A stretch of 64,000 bases of DNA from Dyella_A sp049445995 (GTDB taxonomy: Bacteria; Pseudomonadota; Gammaproteobacteria; Xanthomonadales; Rhodanobacteraceae). The DNA is taken from contig NZ_JBMSDZ010000001.1 in assembly GCF_049445995.1 (NCBI RefSeq), forward strand, positions 229,643-293,642, written 5' to 3'. Numbering within the stretch: position 1 is the first letter of the stretch; every line of letters starts with the position of its first letter. Shown piece after piece: positions 17,160 through 28,375 of the stretch. The notes under the pieces are model-generated. The model worked only from the letters and a program-made list of their open reading frames with translations. It ran no database searches and was not told where the DNA came from. The position numbers and the translations under genes were made by a program.

Positions 17160-18463
17160 GCGCGACCCTCCAGCGCGTCCAGCCGCATCGACACCGCGCG
17201 GCGGTGCGCCTCCAACTGCTCGGCAGCGGCCAGCGTGACCGTGCACGGACCGATCGCGCGCAGGCCGTCGGCGCTCGCCTCCTGCACGCTGATCTGCTTG
17301 ACGAAGCTGGCCACCGACACGCCGCTGTAGCTGCGCGCGTAACCGTAGGTGGGCAGCACGTGGTTGGAGCCGCTGCAGTAGTCGCCGACCGACTCAGGTG
17401 TCCACGGGCCCAGGAAGATGGAGCCGGCGCTCTCGATGCCGTCGAGCAGCGCGCGCGGCTCGACGGTCTGGATGATCAGGTGCTCGGGCGCGTAGCGGTT
17501 GCTCACCTCCACCGCCTGCGCCAGCGACGCGACGCGGATCAGCCGGCTCTGCGCCAGCGCCTTGAACGTGGTCTCCCCGCGCGGCAGGGTGGCGCATTGG
17601 CGATCCACCTCGCCGGCCACGGCATCGAGCAGCGCGGACGACGGGCTGAGCAACATCACCTGCGAGTCCGGCCCGTGCTCGGCCTGCGACAGCAGGTCGA
17701 CCGCGACGAAGGCGGGGTTGGCACTGTCGTCGGCGATCACCAGCACCTCGGACGGACCGGCCGGCATGTCGATCGCCGCACCCTCCGGATCCCCCGATAC
17801 CTGCAGCTTCGCCTCGGTGACCCAGGCATTGCCCGGGCCGAACAGCTTGTCGCACTTGGGCACGCTGTCCGTGCCATAGGCCATCGCGGCGATCGCCTGC
17901 GCACCGCCGAGCTTGAACACGCGGTGCACGCCGGTGACGCGCGCGGCATACAGCACGGCCTCGTCGCAGCGGCCGTCGGCGCGCGCGGGCGAGCACAGCG
18001 CCACTTCGCGGCAGCCGGCGATCGCCGCGGGCACGCCCAGCATCAGTGCGGTGGACGGCAGCGGCGCCGTGCCGGCCGGCACGTACAGGCCGACGCGGGC
18101 GATCGGGCGCAGCATGCGTTCCACCCGCACGCCCGGTGCGGTGTCCACGCCCACCGGCTGCGGCTGCGAGGCGCGGTGGTAGGTATCGATGCGCCCGGCC
18201 GCCTCGCGGATCGCCGCCTTCAGCGGCTCGTCGAGTTTCGCTTCGGCCGCGTCGAACTCGGCCGCGGTGACTTCGATGGCATCCAGCGTGCAGCGGTCGT
18301 ACTTCGCGCTCAGTTCACGCAGCGCCGTATCGCCGTGCGCGCGCACCTGGGCCACGATCGCCGCCACACCCTGCTTGAGTTCGTCCGCGCGCGCCTGCGC
18401 CGGGCGGGCCAGCGCCCCGCGCCGGGCCGCTTCATCAAGGGTGTTCCAGTCCAGCCGCTTCAT
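17156..18463 (-). CDS. hisD: Histidinol dehydrogenase
   Basis: A zinc- and NAD-dependent enzyme (435 aa) that performs the last two oxidations from histidinol to histidine. The family signature runs through DMPAGPSEVLVIADDSANPAF and the YAPEHLIIQT segment with the zinc/catalytic residues; GSNHVLPTYGYAR is near the C terminus. The length is standard. It lies 22 bp after hisG and overlaps hisC. Confidence 0.97.
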   Translation of the reverse strand: MKRLDWNTLDEAARRGALARPAQARADELKQGVAAIVAQVRAHGDTALRELSAKYDRCTLDAIEVTAAEFDAAEAKLDEPLKAAIREAAGRIDTYHRASQPQPVGVDTAPGVRVERMLRPIARVGLYVPAGTAPLPSTALMLGVPAAIAGCREVALCSPARADGRCDEAVLYAARVTGVHRVFKLGGAQAIAAMAYGTDSVPKCDKLFGPGNAWVTEAKLQVSGDPEGAAIDMPAGPSEVLVIADDSANPAFVAVDLLSQAEHGPDSQVMLLSPSSALLDAVAGEVDRQCATLPRGETTFKALAQSRLIRVASLAQAVEVSNRYAPEHLIIQTVEPRALLDGIESAGSIFLGPWTPESVGDYCSGSNHVLPTYGYARSYSGVSVASFVKQISVQEASADGLRAIGPCTVTLAAAEQLEAHRRAVSMRLDALEGRA

Positions 18464-18485
18464 CGTCTCGTGTCCTCGTGTCCGC

Positions 18486-19379
18486 TCAGGCGAGCATCTT
18501 TTCCACCGGCAGCACGAACATCTCGCGCGCGCCGGCCTTCTTGATCTCTTCCAGCTGACGCCAGCTCACCTCGCCCGCGCACAGCGCCTGCAGCATCAGC
18601 TGGTCGGGCTGGCCGGCCACCGGCAGCAGAGTCGGCTGCGGGCCGCCGGGCAGCAGGCGGGTGACCGCCTCCAGTGTGCTGCGCGAGGTCTGCAGCAGCA
18701 GCAGGCGCGACTCGCGCACCTGGATCACGCCGTCCAGCCGCTTGAGCAGCAGTTCGATCATGTCGCCGCGCTCGTCCGCCGGCAGGGTCTTCGGGCCGGC
18801 CAGCACGGCCTCGCTTTCCAGCAGCACCTCGACCTCGCGCAGCTGGTTGGCCACCAGCGTGCCGCCGCTCTGCACCAGGTCGCAGATGGCGTCGGCGGTG
18901 CCGAGCCGGGGCGCGATCTCGACCGAGCCGGCCAGCGTCACCACCTGGGTGTCGACGCCCTGCGTGCGCAGCCACGTGCCGAGCAGACCCGGATAGGACG
19001 TCGCCACGCGCCGTCCGCCAAGGTCCGCCGCGCTGGCGTATGCCATCTCCTGCGGTACGGCGATCGACAGCCGGCAGCGGCCGAAGCCAAGCGGGCGCCA
19101 TTCGTGCAAGGGCGCCGCGTCCACGCCGGCGGCGAGCTGGAACTCGCTGAGCACGTTGCGCCCGACAATGCCCAGGTCGCACACGCCCTGCGCGATCAGC
19201 CCGGGGATGTCGTCGTCGCGCACCAGCAGCAGGTCCACCGGCTCGCCCTCGCCGAAGCAGAACAGCTTGTCGCGGCTCTGCCGGAAGGTAAGGCCGCAGC
19301 GGGTCAGCAGGTCCAGCGCCGGCTCGGTGAGCCGGCCGGATTTCTGCATCGCAATGCGCAGTCGATCGCGCGTCTTCAT
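18486..19379 (-). CDS. hisG: ATP phosphoribosyltransferase, long form
   Basis: The first, feedback-regulated enzyme of histidine synthesis (297 aa). The length shows the long form with a C-terminal ACT-like regulatory domain, so no HisZ partner is needed. The N terminus KTRDRLRIAMQKSGRL, DLGIVGRNVL and the PRPP-binding EIAPRLGTADAICDLVQSG segment are typical. ATG 19379 overlaps the end of the TrpR-like gene by four bases, so hisG translation is coupled to it. Confidence 0.97.
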   Translation of the reverse strand: MKTRDRLRIAMQKSGRLTEPALDLLTRCGLTFRQSRDKLFCFGEGEPVDLLLVRDDDIPGLIAQGVCDLGIVGRNVLSEFQLAAGVDAAPLHEWRPLGFGRCRLSIAVPQEMAYASAADLGGRRVATSYPGLLGTWLRTQGVDTQVVTLAGSVEIAPRLGTADAICDLVQSGGTLVANQLREVEVLLESEAVLAGPKTLPADERGDMIELLLKRLDGVIQVRESRLLLLQTSRSTLEAVTRLLPGGPQPTLLPVAGQPDQLMLQALCAGEVSWRQLEEIKKAGAREMFVLPVEKMLA

Positions 19380-19711
19380 GGTTTGTCCTTTTTCAATGCC
19401 GCGCGGCGCCGCGCACCGCGCGCAGCGGCCGCCAGATAACCGCCGCTGCCCTGGGTGAGATAGCGCGCCACCCGGCCGATCGTGGTGATGCTCACCGCAG
19501 TGCGCTCGTGGATCTCGCGATAGGACACGCCGTCGAGCAGGTAGGGGACCACCCGCCAGCGATCCACCAGCACTTCCAGCTCCGCCGGCGTGCACAGGTC
19601 GTGCAGGAACGCCGACATCTCCTCGGCATTCTTCAACGACAGCAGTGCCTCGCACAGGCTCAGCTCGGCCGACTCGGCCGGGGTCTCGGGATCGACGGAA
19701 CGTCGTTTCAT
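19376..19711 (-). CDS. TrpR-like (YerC/YecD-type) transcriptional regulator heading the his operon
   Basis: A 111-aa helix-turn-helix protein of the TrpR superfamily, YerC/YecD branch. The helical core contains LCTPAELEVLVDRWRVVPYL and the DNA-reading helices YREIHERTAVSITTIGRVARYL, close to the TrpR pattern. A basic, Ala-rich tail ends the protein. It is the first gene of the his operon and overlaps hisG, so it probably controls the operon. Just upstream lies a palindrome resembling the E. coli trp operator, which suggests autoregulation. The ligand is unknown; tryptophan or histidine would be reasonable guesses. Confidence 0.85.
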   Translation of the reverse strand: MKRRSVDPETPAESAELSLCEALLSLKNAEEMSAFLHDLCTPAELEVLVDRWRVVPYLLDGVSYREIHERTAVSITTIGRVARYLTQGSGGYLAAAARGARRRAALKKDKP

Positions 19712-19713
19712 AA

Positions 19714-19733
19714 TGTACTAACGCGTTAATACA
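19714..19733. promoter_or_regulatory. TrpR-operator-like palindrome at the his operon start
   Basis: A 20-bp palindrome with one mismatched pair, core GTACTAACGCGTTAATAC (19715-19732), begins three bases before the start codon of the TrpR-like gene. The E. coli trp operator ideal has the same 18-bp length and the same outer GTACTA. The site overlaps the AT-rich segment most likely to be the promoter. Autorepression of the his operon is inferred. Confidence 0.6.
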
Positions 19734-19888
19734 ATAGAACAAGTCTAGAGGCGTTCCCGCGGCTTGTCGAGTCGACGAACGGAAAGCGTTCAGCGGTAGG
19801 CTGCAGCTGCCCCGGACAGGACACGAGCGCGACGGGGAATCCCGGATTCATGCGCCCGGATGCGCCGCGCCTCGGCGGGAAGCGCGGG

Positions 19889-20866
19889 TCAGCGGGAAGC
19901 CGCGTCGAGGCGCGCACATAGGGCGTCGATAAAAGCCGGGTCCAGCACGGCGCGCACAGGCACGCGCCACCAGCCCGGGCGGGCGAAGCGCCGGCACTTG
20001 ATCGCGTCCTTGTCGGTCATCAGCAGAGGGGCGTCGCCGGCAAAGGCCAGATCTTCCGGCGCGAAGGCGTGATGATCGGCGAAGCGATGGCCCCGTACCT
20101 CCAGCCCGTGCGCGCGCAGGCTGTCGAAGAAACGATCCGGATGGCCGATCGCCGCCACCGCATGCACCGGCGCGCCGGTGAAGCCGGTCAGCGGGCGCGT
20201 GGCACCATCCACGAGCGACACCGCCAGGTCGCCGACCAGGCGCATCGCGTGTTCGCCCTCGCCCGCCGCGCCGTTGCAGACGCGGAAATCGACGCGGCGC
20301 AGGCGCGACAGCGGCTCGCGCAGCGGGCCGGCCGGAAGCAGGCGACCATTGCCGAATCGGCGCTCGCCGTCTATCACGCAGATCTCCACGTCGCGGGCCA
20401 GCGCGTAGTGCTGCAGGCCGTCGTCGGCGATCACCACGTTGCAGCCGGCCTGCAGCAGCAACGCGGCGGCCGCGGGACGATCCCGCCCCACCGCCACGGG
20501 TACGCCGCCGGCGCGGATCAGGCAGGGTTCGTCGCCGAACTGCGCCGGATCGGGATCGTCGCCAAGCAGCGCCGGCTCGCGTTGAATACCGCCGTAGCCC
20601 CGGCTGACCACGCCCGGTCGCCAGCCGCGCGCAGCGAGCGCCTCGACCAGCGCCAGGGTGAGCGGGGTCTTGCCGGTGCCGCCGGCGGTGAGGTTGCCCA
20701 CCACCACCACCGGCACCGCCAGCCGCCTGCTGCGCAGCCAGCCGATGCGATAAAGGGCACGGCGCAGTGCGGTCAGTACGCCGTACAGCCAGGCCAGCGG
20801 AAAGGTCCAGATCGGCGCGCCGCGCGTGCCGTACCAGCTCGCCTGCAGCGTGTCGGCCAGCGCCAT
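19889..20866 (-). CDS. lpxK: Tetraacyldisaccharide 4'-kinase (lipid A)
   Basis: LpxK (325 aa) phosphorylates the 4' position of the lipid A disaccharide at the inner face of the cytoplasmic membrane. The P-loop GNLTAGGTGKTPL is at residues 57-69, preceded by a hydrophobic N-terminal anchor helix (about 18-35). VIADDGLQHYALARD, the conserved Asp/His region, follows. It lies seven bases after msbA, the usual lipid A gene pair. Confidence 0.97.
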   Translation of the reverse strand: MALADTLQASWYGTRGAPIWTFPLAWLYGVLTALRRALYRIGWLRSRRLAVPVVVVGNLTAGGTGKTPLTLALVEALAARGWRPGVVSRGYGGIQREPALLGDDPDPAQFGDEPCLIRAGGVPVAVGRDRPAAAALLLQAGCNVVIADDGLQHYALARDVEICVIDGERRFGNGRLLPAGPLREPLSRLRRVDFRVCNGAAGEGEHAMRLVGDLAVSLVDGATRPLTGFTGAPVHAVAAIGHPDRFFDSLRAHGLEVRGHRFADHHAFAPEDLAFAGDAPLLMTDKDAIKCRRFARPGWWRVPVRAVLDPAFIDALCARLDAASR

Positions 20867-20873
20867 CGGCCGC

Positions 20874-22642
<1,769 letters not shown>

Positions 22643-22646
<4 letters not shown>

Positions 22647-23083
22647 CGCTCGCTGCCCGGATCGCCGGGCGGATTCGGCGTGGTGGCGATCGACAGCCGG
22701 GTAAAGCCCAACTGGCCCAGCGCGTCCATCGCGGTGACCACGTACTGGTGCGGCGTCATCGCGTCGGCGCGGATCACCACCTGGCCGTCGCGGCGGCCGC
22801 CGGCATTCTGTTCGAGCATGCGCCGGAGCGGCCCGATGCCCTCGCCCATCACCTCGTCGCTGCCCACGTAGAAGCGCCCGTCGCGGTCGATCATCACGGT
22901 GAGCAGCGGCGCTTGGGCATCGCGATCCTCGGCGCTGGCCTTGGGCAGGGTCACCTGCATGCGCGCGTGCTGCACGAAAGTGGTGGTGAGCACGAAGAAC
23001 ATCAGCAGGGTCAGCAGCACGTCGATCAACGGGATCACGTTGATCTCGAAATCGTCGCGGCGACGGTCCGAACCGATACGCAT
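22643..23083 (-). CDS. exbD: ExbD/TolR-family biopolymer transport protein
   Basis: A 146-aa inner-membrane protein with one N-terminal helix and a periplasmic domain. The helix holds the proton-path Asp in NVIPLIDVLLTLLMFFVL. With ExbB it forms a proton-driven motor that energises outer-membrane transport through TonB-like proteins or helps cell-envelope work. No tonB is adjacent, so the partner is unknown. It overlaps msbA by four bases. Confidence 0.93.
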
Positions 23084-23088
23084 GGAAT

Positions 23089-23733
23089 TTACCCTGCCGC
23101 CGGGGCGCGGCGCGGGCGCGACACCATCGGCGTGCCGACGGTGAGATCGTCCAGCAGGGCGATCGCCTCCTTCTCCATGTCCACGCAGTAGCCCGTCACT
23201 TTGCTGCGGAAGTAGCGGTGCAGCACGTAGGCCGGGATCGCCACCACCAGGCCGGAAGCCGTGCAGATCAGCGCCTCGCCGATGCCGCCGGCCATCTTCA
23301 TGGGGTCGCCCACGCCGCCCCTCATCACGTCCAGGAACATGCGGATCAGGCCGATCACGGTACCGAACAGGCCGAGCAGCGGGCCGATCAGGGCGATCGT
23401 GCCCAACGTGTTGAGGTAACGCTCCATGCGGTGCGCCACGTGGCGGCCGGTGTCCTCCAGCCGCTCCTTGATGAGCTCACGCGAGCGGTGGCGCACCGCA
23501 AGCGCCGAGGCGAGCAGTTCGCCCAGCGGCGACCCGTCGGCCAGGGCCTCCAGGTGCTGCGGATCGAGCTTGCCGCTGCGCGCCCACTCGCGCACCTCGG
23601 CGCCCAGGCCCGGCGGCAGCACCGAGCTGCGCCGCAGCGACCAGAAACGCTCCAGCACGATCGCCAATGCGATCGCCGAGCAGAACAGGATGGGCACCAT
23701 GGCCCAACCGCCAGCCATCAGGATTTGCAGCAC
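23089..23733 (-). CDS. exbB: ExbB/TolQ/MotA-family proton channel protein
   Basis: A 214-aa inner-membrane protein with three predicted helices: residues about 7-28, then a pair in NTLGTIALIGPLLGLFGTVIGLIRMF and GEALICTASGLVVAIPAYVL, the conserved MotA/TolQ/ExbB channel region. GTG at 23733 has GGGAG upstream; an ATG five codons later is an alternative. It sits five bases before exbD and acts with it. Confidence 0.93.
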   Translation of the reverse strand: MLQILMAGGWAMVPILFCSAIALAIVLERFWSLRRSSVLPPGLGAEVREWARSGKLDPQHLEALADGSPLGELLASALAVRHRSRELIKERLEDTGRHVAHRMERYLNTLGTIALIGPLLGLFGTVIGLIRMFLDVMRGGVGDPMKMAGGIGEALICTASGLVVAIPAYVLHRYFRSKVTGYCVDMEKEAIALLDDLTVGTPMVSRPRRAPAAG

Positions 23734-23837
23734 GACGACTCCCGCACGACGCAGCCAAGAACGAAGCGGCGATCATACCAGTCCACCGCGGCGGTTCCGT
23801 GGGCTGCGTCCGGCTGCGGGCGATCGAGGCGGCCAGC

Positions 23838-26159
23838 CTATTTCTCGCGCCAGTAGCGGCGCTGCCGGCGACGTTCCTCCGCGCTGACCGAGGCCGGGCC
23901 GCGCGCGGGGAAATCCAGGCGGATCGCCCCGGCGCTTGCGGTGTTGCGCAGCGCCACGCCGGCCGCGGCGTAGCGCGCCACGATGTCCGGATGCGGATGG
24001 CCGAAGCGGTTGTGCCAGCCGGCCGAAACCAGCCCCAGCGCGGGATGCAACGCCTGCAGGAGCGCCTGCGACGATGAGGTCTTGCTGCCGTGGTGCGGCA
24101 CGCTGAGCACCACCGGCCGTCCCGACGGCACGGCGGCCGCCATGGCAGCCTCCACGCGCCGGGTGATGTCGCCGGTGAGCAACAGGCGGTCCGCGCCGCC
24201 GTCCACCAGCAGCACGCACGAGCGATCGTTGCCCTTGCGCTCGCCGCCGCGCGGGCCAAGCATGCGGAACGTCACGCCATCCCACGTCCATGCCTGCCCG
24301 GCGACGCAGTTGTCCATGCGCACCGGCAGCCGCTTCGGCTCGCCGCTGAGCCGCAGCGTCGGCGCATAGGCGTCCAGCACCGCTTCGGCGCCGCCGGCGT
24401 GATCGTTGTCGGCGTGACTGATCACCAGCGCATCGAGCCGACGCACACCCAGCGCATGCAGCGACGGCACCACTGCCGCCGCGCCCACGTCGAACCCCGA
24501 CGGATAACGCGCGCCCGCGTCGTAAAGGAGTACATGATGCCGCGTGCGCACCACCACCGAGAGCCCCTGCCCCACGTCAAGCATCCAGACTTGAAAGGCA
24601 GACGGCGGGATCGACGCCTGCAGCGGCCACAGCAGCGGCAGGAACAGACCGACGCCCAGCCAGCGCGTGGGCGTACCCCGCGGCGCCAGCAGCCACAGCG
24701 CACCGACCGAGGCCAGCAACAGCGCCCACGGCGACACCGCCGGCAGATACCAGGACGCCCCCGGCAGCTCGGCCAGCCACGCCAGCACGCGCCAGAGCCG
24801 ATGCGCCCCCACGCTGGCCAGCCACAGCGGCGCGAACGCCAGCGGCGGGCACGCGAGCATCAGCAGTACGCCGCACAGCGTCAGCGGCACCAGCACGAAG
24901 CTCACCACCGGCACCGCCAGCAGATTCGACAGCGCCCCCAGCAGCGACGCCTGCCCGAAGAACCACAGCGTGAGCGGCAGCAGCGCGATCGTCATCACCC
25001 ACTGGCCGGCGGTGAGGTCGTGCAGGAAACCGCGCAGACCCCGTCGCGGCGACCCGAGACACAGCATCAGGAAGGCCACGCCCACGAAGGACAGCCAGAA
25101 CCCGGCCGACAGCACCGCCAGCGGATCGACCAGCAGCATCGCCAGCATGGCCAGCGCCAGCCCGTGTGCCGCGCTGGCGTGGCGCCGTCCACCGCGCGCC
25201 AGCACCACCACGGCGATCATCAGCAACGTGCGCAGCGTGGGCAGCCCCATGCCGGCCAGCGCGCCGTATGCCGACGCCGCCAGCAGCGCGGCCAGCGCCT
25301 GTGCCTGCACGCGTGGCCGGCGCAGCGCCAGCCCCGGCCAGAGCCAGTACAGCAGGGCGGCAAGTCCCACGCCGAAACCCGCCGCGACACCCACGTGGAA
25401 GCCGGAGATGGCCAGCAGATGCGATACGCCGTTCGCCCGCGCCACCGACCAGTCGTCCGCGGAGAGACCGCGCACGTCGCCCACCGCCAGCGCGCGCAGC
25501 AGGGCGGCATCGTGCGTATCGGGCACGCGCCGTTCGATGCCATCGGCCAGCCGTGCGCGCAGTCGATCCACGCAATGGCCATCGGCCAGCCGGTGGTTGG
25601 AGGCGCTCCTGCGCACGTAGCCGTTGGCGACGATGCCGCGCTGCAGGGCGCTGCGCTCGCTGTCCGCGCCGCCCGGATTGATCATCCCGCGCGGCCGTTT
25701 CAGGCGCACCCGCAACTGCCAGGCTTCGCACGGCTGCACGGGCGGCGGATCGTCGTACCACGCCAGCTGCACGCGGCCCCGCAGCGGGAGCGGCCGGCCA
25801 TCGAGCGTCGCCGAGCGCACGGCCAGCGTGAAACGGGTGCCGTCGGGACGTGGATCGGGCAGATCGGTCACCCGACCCTCGACGATCAAATCCCGGCCTT
25901 CGAGCAGGGGTGGCAGCCGCGCCTGCATCGCCCAGGCGCCGTGCAGCATCGCCCAGCCCAGTCCGCACGCGGCCCATCCGACCATCCGCCAGCGAGGTCG
26001 GCACCAGCCCACCACCGCCAGCATGGCACTGGCCGCCGCCGCGGCGACCAGCCATGCCCCGGTGGGCAGCGCAGGCCAGCACTGCACCGCCAGCACGCCG
26101 AGCAGCAGCGCCAGGCTGCTGCCGATCACCCCGCACGAAACGCTTTGTCGTGGCGACAT
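23838..26159 (-). CDS. comEC: DNA internalisation competence protein ComEC/Rec2
   Basis: ComEC (773 aa) forms the inner-membrane channel for single-stranded DNA uptake in natural transformation. An N-terminal OB-fold-containing DUF4131 region (residues about 30-180) is followed by the Competence domain with around ten helices (HLLAISGFHVGVAAG at its start). A C-terminal metallo-beta-lactamase domain has ISHADNDHAGG and SVPHHGSKTSSS. Full length suggests that the strain may be naturally competent. The gene is followed after 104 bp by exbB. Confidence 0.95.
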   Translation of the reverse strand: MSPRQSVSCGVIGSSLALLLGVLAVQCWPALPTGAWLVAAAAASAMLAVVGWCRPRWRMVGWAACGLGWAMLHGAWAMQARLPPLLEGRDLIVEGRVTDLPDPRPDGTRFTLAVRSATLDGRPLPLRGRVQLAWYDDPPPVQPCEAWQLRVRLKRPRGMINPGGADSERSALQRGIVANGYVRRSASNHRLADGHCVDRLRARLADGIERRVPDTHDAALLRALAVGDVRGLSADDWSVARANGVSHLLAISGFHVGVAAGFGVGLAALLYWLWPGLALRRPRVQAQALAALLAASAYGALAGMGLPTLRTLLMIAVVVLARGGRRHASAAHGLALAMLAMLLVDPLAVLSAGFWLSFVGVAFLMLCLGSPRRGLRGFLHDLTAGQWVMTIALLPLTLWFFGQASLLGALSNLLAVPVVSFVLVPLTLCGVLLMLACPPLAFAPLWLASVGAHRLWRVLAWLAELPGASWYLPAVSPWALLLASVGALWLLAPRGTPTRWLGVGLFLPLLWPLQASIPPSAFQVWMLDVGQGLSVVVRTRHHVLLYDAGARYPSGFDVGAAAVVPSLHALGVRRLDALVISHADNDHAGGAEAVLDAYAPTLRLSGEPKRLPVRMDNCVAGQAWTWDGVTFRMLGPRGGERKGNDRSCVLLVDGGADRLLLTGDITRRVEAAMAAAVPSGRPVVLSVPHHGSKTSSSQALLQALHPALGLVSAGWHNRFGHPHPDIVARYAAAGVALRNTASAGAIRLDFPARGPASVSAEERRRQRRYWREK

Positions 26160-26265
26160 CCCTGCGCCTGCCGTTGGAAGCCCTGGACAAGGCTAGCGGC
26201 GTTGGCGCGAACGCATCAGCCGCTCCGGCGTAGGCGCATGCCGGCCCGCGCTGCGGGGGAAGGAC

Positions 26266-27003
26266 TCACATCTCGCGCAGCAGGGCGGCCGGATCGGCGC
26301 GCGGCGGCTCGCTGAGCACGCCGTTGTGCAGCACCAGGGTGCGATCCATGCGCGCGGCCAGGCGCGTGTCGTGGGTGACCAGGATGAAGCTGGTGCCGAT
26401 CTCGTGGTTGAGTTCCAGCATCAGTGCGTAGACCTGCGCCGCGTTGGCCTCGTCGAGGTTGCCGGTAGGCTCGTCGCCCAGCACGCAGGCCGGCCGGGTC
26501 ACCAGCGCGCGCGCCACCGCGCAGCGCTGGCGCTCGCCGCCGGACAGCTCCGACGGCTTGTGCCGCAGGCGGGCGGCCAGGCCGACGCGGCCGAGCAGCT
26601 TGCCCGCCTCGCGCTGCGCCTGCGCGATGCCCACGCCACGGATCAGCAGCGGCATGCACACGTTCTCCAGCGCGGTGAACTCGGGCAGCAGATGGTGGAA
26701 CTGGTAGATGAAACCCAGCGAGCGGTTGCGCACGCGGCCGCGCTCGGCGTCGGAGAGCGAGGAGAGCAGGCGCCCCTCCACTTCCACTTCGCCCGCCGTG
26801 AGCGTATCCAGGCCGCCAAGAATATGCATCAGCGTGCTCTTGCCCGAGCCGGACGCGCCCACGATCGCCGCCGTCTGCCCGCGCCTGAGCTCGAAGCTCA
26901 CGTCGGTGAGCACGTCGGTGTGTAGGTCACCTTCGCGATAGCTCTTGGCGATATGGCTGGCGCGCAGCACCACGTCATTGCCTGTGTTCATCGGCTTACT
27001 CAT
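26266..27003 (-). CDS. lolD: Lipoprotein-releasing system ATPase
   Basis: LolD (245 aa) powers extraction of outer-membrane lipoproteins from the inner membrane and their transfer to LolA. Walker A GASGSGKST is at residues 49-57, the Q-loop in FIYQFHHLLPEF, signature LSGGERQRCAVARAL and Walker B VLGDEPTGNLD. FQFHHLLPEFTALEN-like wording is typical of LolD rather than MacB or FtsE. It overlaps the permease gene by eight bases; a second start, MNTGND, lies four codons in. Confidence 0.95.
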   Translation of the reverse strand: MSKPMNTGNDVVLRASHIAKSYREGDLHTDVLTDVSFELRRGQTAAIVGASGSGKSTLMHILGGLDTLTAGEVEVEGRLLSSLSDAERGRVRNRSLGFIYQFHHLLPEFTALENVCMPLLIRGVGIAQAQREAGKLLGRVGLAARLRHKPSELSGGERQRCAVARALVTRPACVLGDEPTGNLDEANAAQVYALMLELNHEIGTSFILVTHDTRLAARMDRTLVLHNGVLSEPPRADPAALLREM

Positions 27004-28240
27004 AGCGCAGCGCCTGCGCCGGCTGCGTGCGCGAGGCGCGCCACGCGGGGTAAAGGGTGGCCAGCAGCGAGAACAGGAAGGTCACCAGCGCCACCCAGCC
27101 GACGTCGACCGGATCGAGTTTGCTGGGCACGTTGGAGATGTAATAGACGTCCGGCGACAGGAACTGCACGTGGAACACATCCTGGATCCAGTCGACGATG
27201 GCCGGCAGCTGCCACGACAGCAGCGAGCCCAGGCCCACGCCGAAGCCGATGCCGACGAAACCCACCAGCAGCCCCTGCACCATGAACATGCCCATGATGC
27301 TGCGCGGCGTGGCGCCGAGCGTGCGCAGGATGGCGATGTCGGCCTGCTTGTCGGTCACCAGCATCATCAGCATCGAGATCAGGTTGATCACCGCAACCAG
27401 GATGATCAGCGAGAGGATGATGAACATCACCTTCTTCTCCATCGAGATGGCGGAGAAGAAGTTGCTGTTTTCCTGCATCCAGGTGCGCACGCTGTAGAGC
27501 TGGCCGAGCCGGTCGCTCAACTGGCGCGCCACCGTGCCGGCATTCCACAGATCGTCCAGCCGCAGGCGGATGCCGGTGGGGCCGGACAGGCTGCCCAGTT
27601 TTTCCGCATCGATCATGTTGATCAGCGCCAGACCCGAGTCGTACTGCTGCATGCCCAGCTCGAAGATGCCCGTCACGCGAAAGCCGCGGATGCGCGGCAC
27701 CGAACCCATCGGTGTGGCGCGCAGCTGGGGCACGTACATGGTGACGTGATCGCCCACGTTCACCCCCAGCGTCATCGCCAGTTCCTTGCCCAGCACGATG
27801 TTCCAGCCGCCGGGCGTAAGCGAGTCGAACCGGCCCTGCACCATGTGCCTGTCGATGTCCGACGTCTTCGGTTCCAGCGCCGGCTCGATGCCGCGGACGA
27901 TGGCCCCGTTCGACCCGTAGCTGCCCTGCAGGAAGGCCTGCATCTCCACGTAGGGAGCGGCACCCCTCACGTGCGGATTGCGCCGGGCGAGCGCCACCGT
28001 GCCGGGCCAGTCGTGGATGCTCTCGCCCACCCCGGAGATCGTGGCGTGCGACACCGCACCGAGGATGCGCGTGCGCAGCTCGTTGTCGAAGCCGTTCATC
28101 ACCGACATCACGGTGATCAGCGCCATCACGCTGATGCAGATGCAGATGATCGACACCGTGGAGATGAAGGAGATGAACTGGTTGCGGCGCTTGGCGCGCG
28201 TGTAGCGCAGGCCGATGAAGAGTTCGAGCGGTCGGAACAT
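26996..28240 (-). CDS. lolC: Lipoprotein-releasing system permease (LolC/LolE family)
   Basis: A 414-aa inner-membrane protein with four helices: one near the N terminus (FISFISTVSIICICISVMAL), a large periplasmic domain, then three helices in the FtsX-like C-terminal third, ending YPAWRASRTQPAQALRYE. It works with LolD. Only one such permease gene is present here, so it could be LolC, LolE or a LolF-type homodimer subunit. ATG 28240 was chosen because FRPLELFIGLRY is the conserved N terminus. Confidence 0.92.
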   Translation of the reverse strand: MFRPLELFIGLRYTRAKRRNQFISFISTVSIICICISVMALITVMSVMNGFDNELRTRILGAVSHATISGVGESIHDWPGTVALARRNPHVRGAAPYVEMQAFLQGSYGSNGAIVRGIEPALEPKTSDIDRHMVQGRFDSLTPGGWNIVLGKELAMTLGVNVGDHVTMYVPQLRATPMGSVPRIRGFRVTGIFELGMQQYDSGLALINMIDAEKLGSLSGPTGIRLRLDDLWNAGTVARQLSDRLGQLYSVRTWMQENSNFFSAISMEKKVMFIILSLIILVAVINLISMLMMLVTDKQADIAILRTLGATPRSIMGMFMVQGLLVGFVGIGFGVGLGSLLSWQLPAIVDWIQDVFHVQFLSPDVYYISNVPSKLDPVDVGWVALVTFLFSLLATLYPAWRASRTQPAQALRYE

Positions 28241-28375
28241 GGCAACCTGATCTGTATGGGGCTGGCGCGCCGGCCAGTTGGGCATGCCTGATGGCTCAGG
28301 TCCTGATCGCTCAGGCCTGGCATGGACCGCACCAGCGCGGCAGAGTGCCCGATGCCGGCGCAGGCGGCAACCGGC

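Noticed and set aside
24090..26315. Plus-strand frame of 741 codons opposite comEC
   Set aside because: A low-complexity His/Gln/Arg shadow of comEC.
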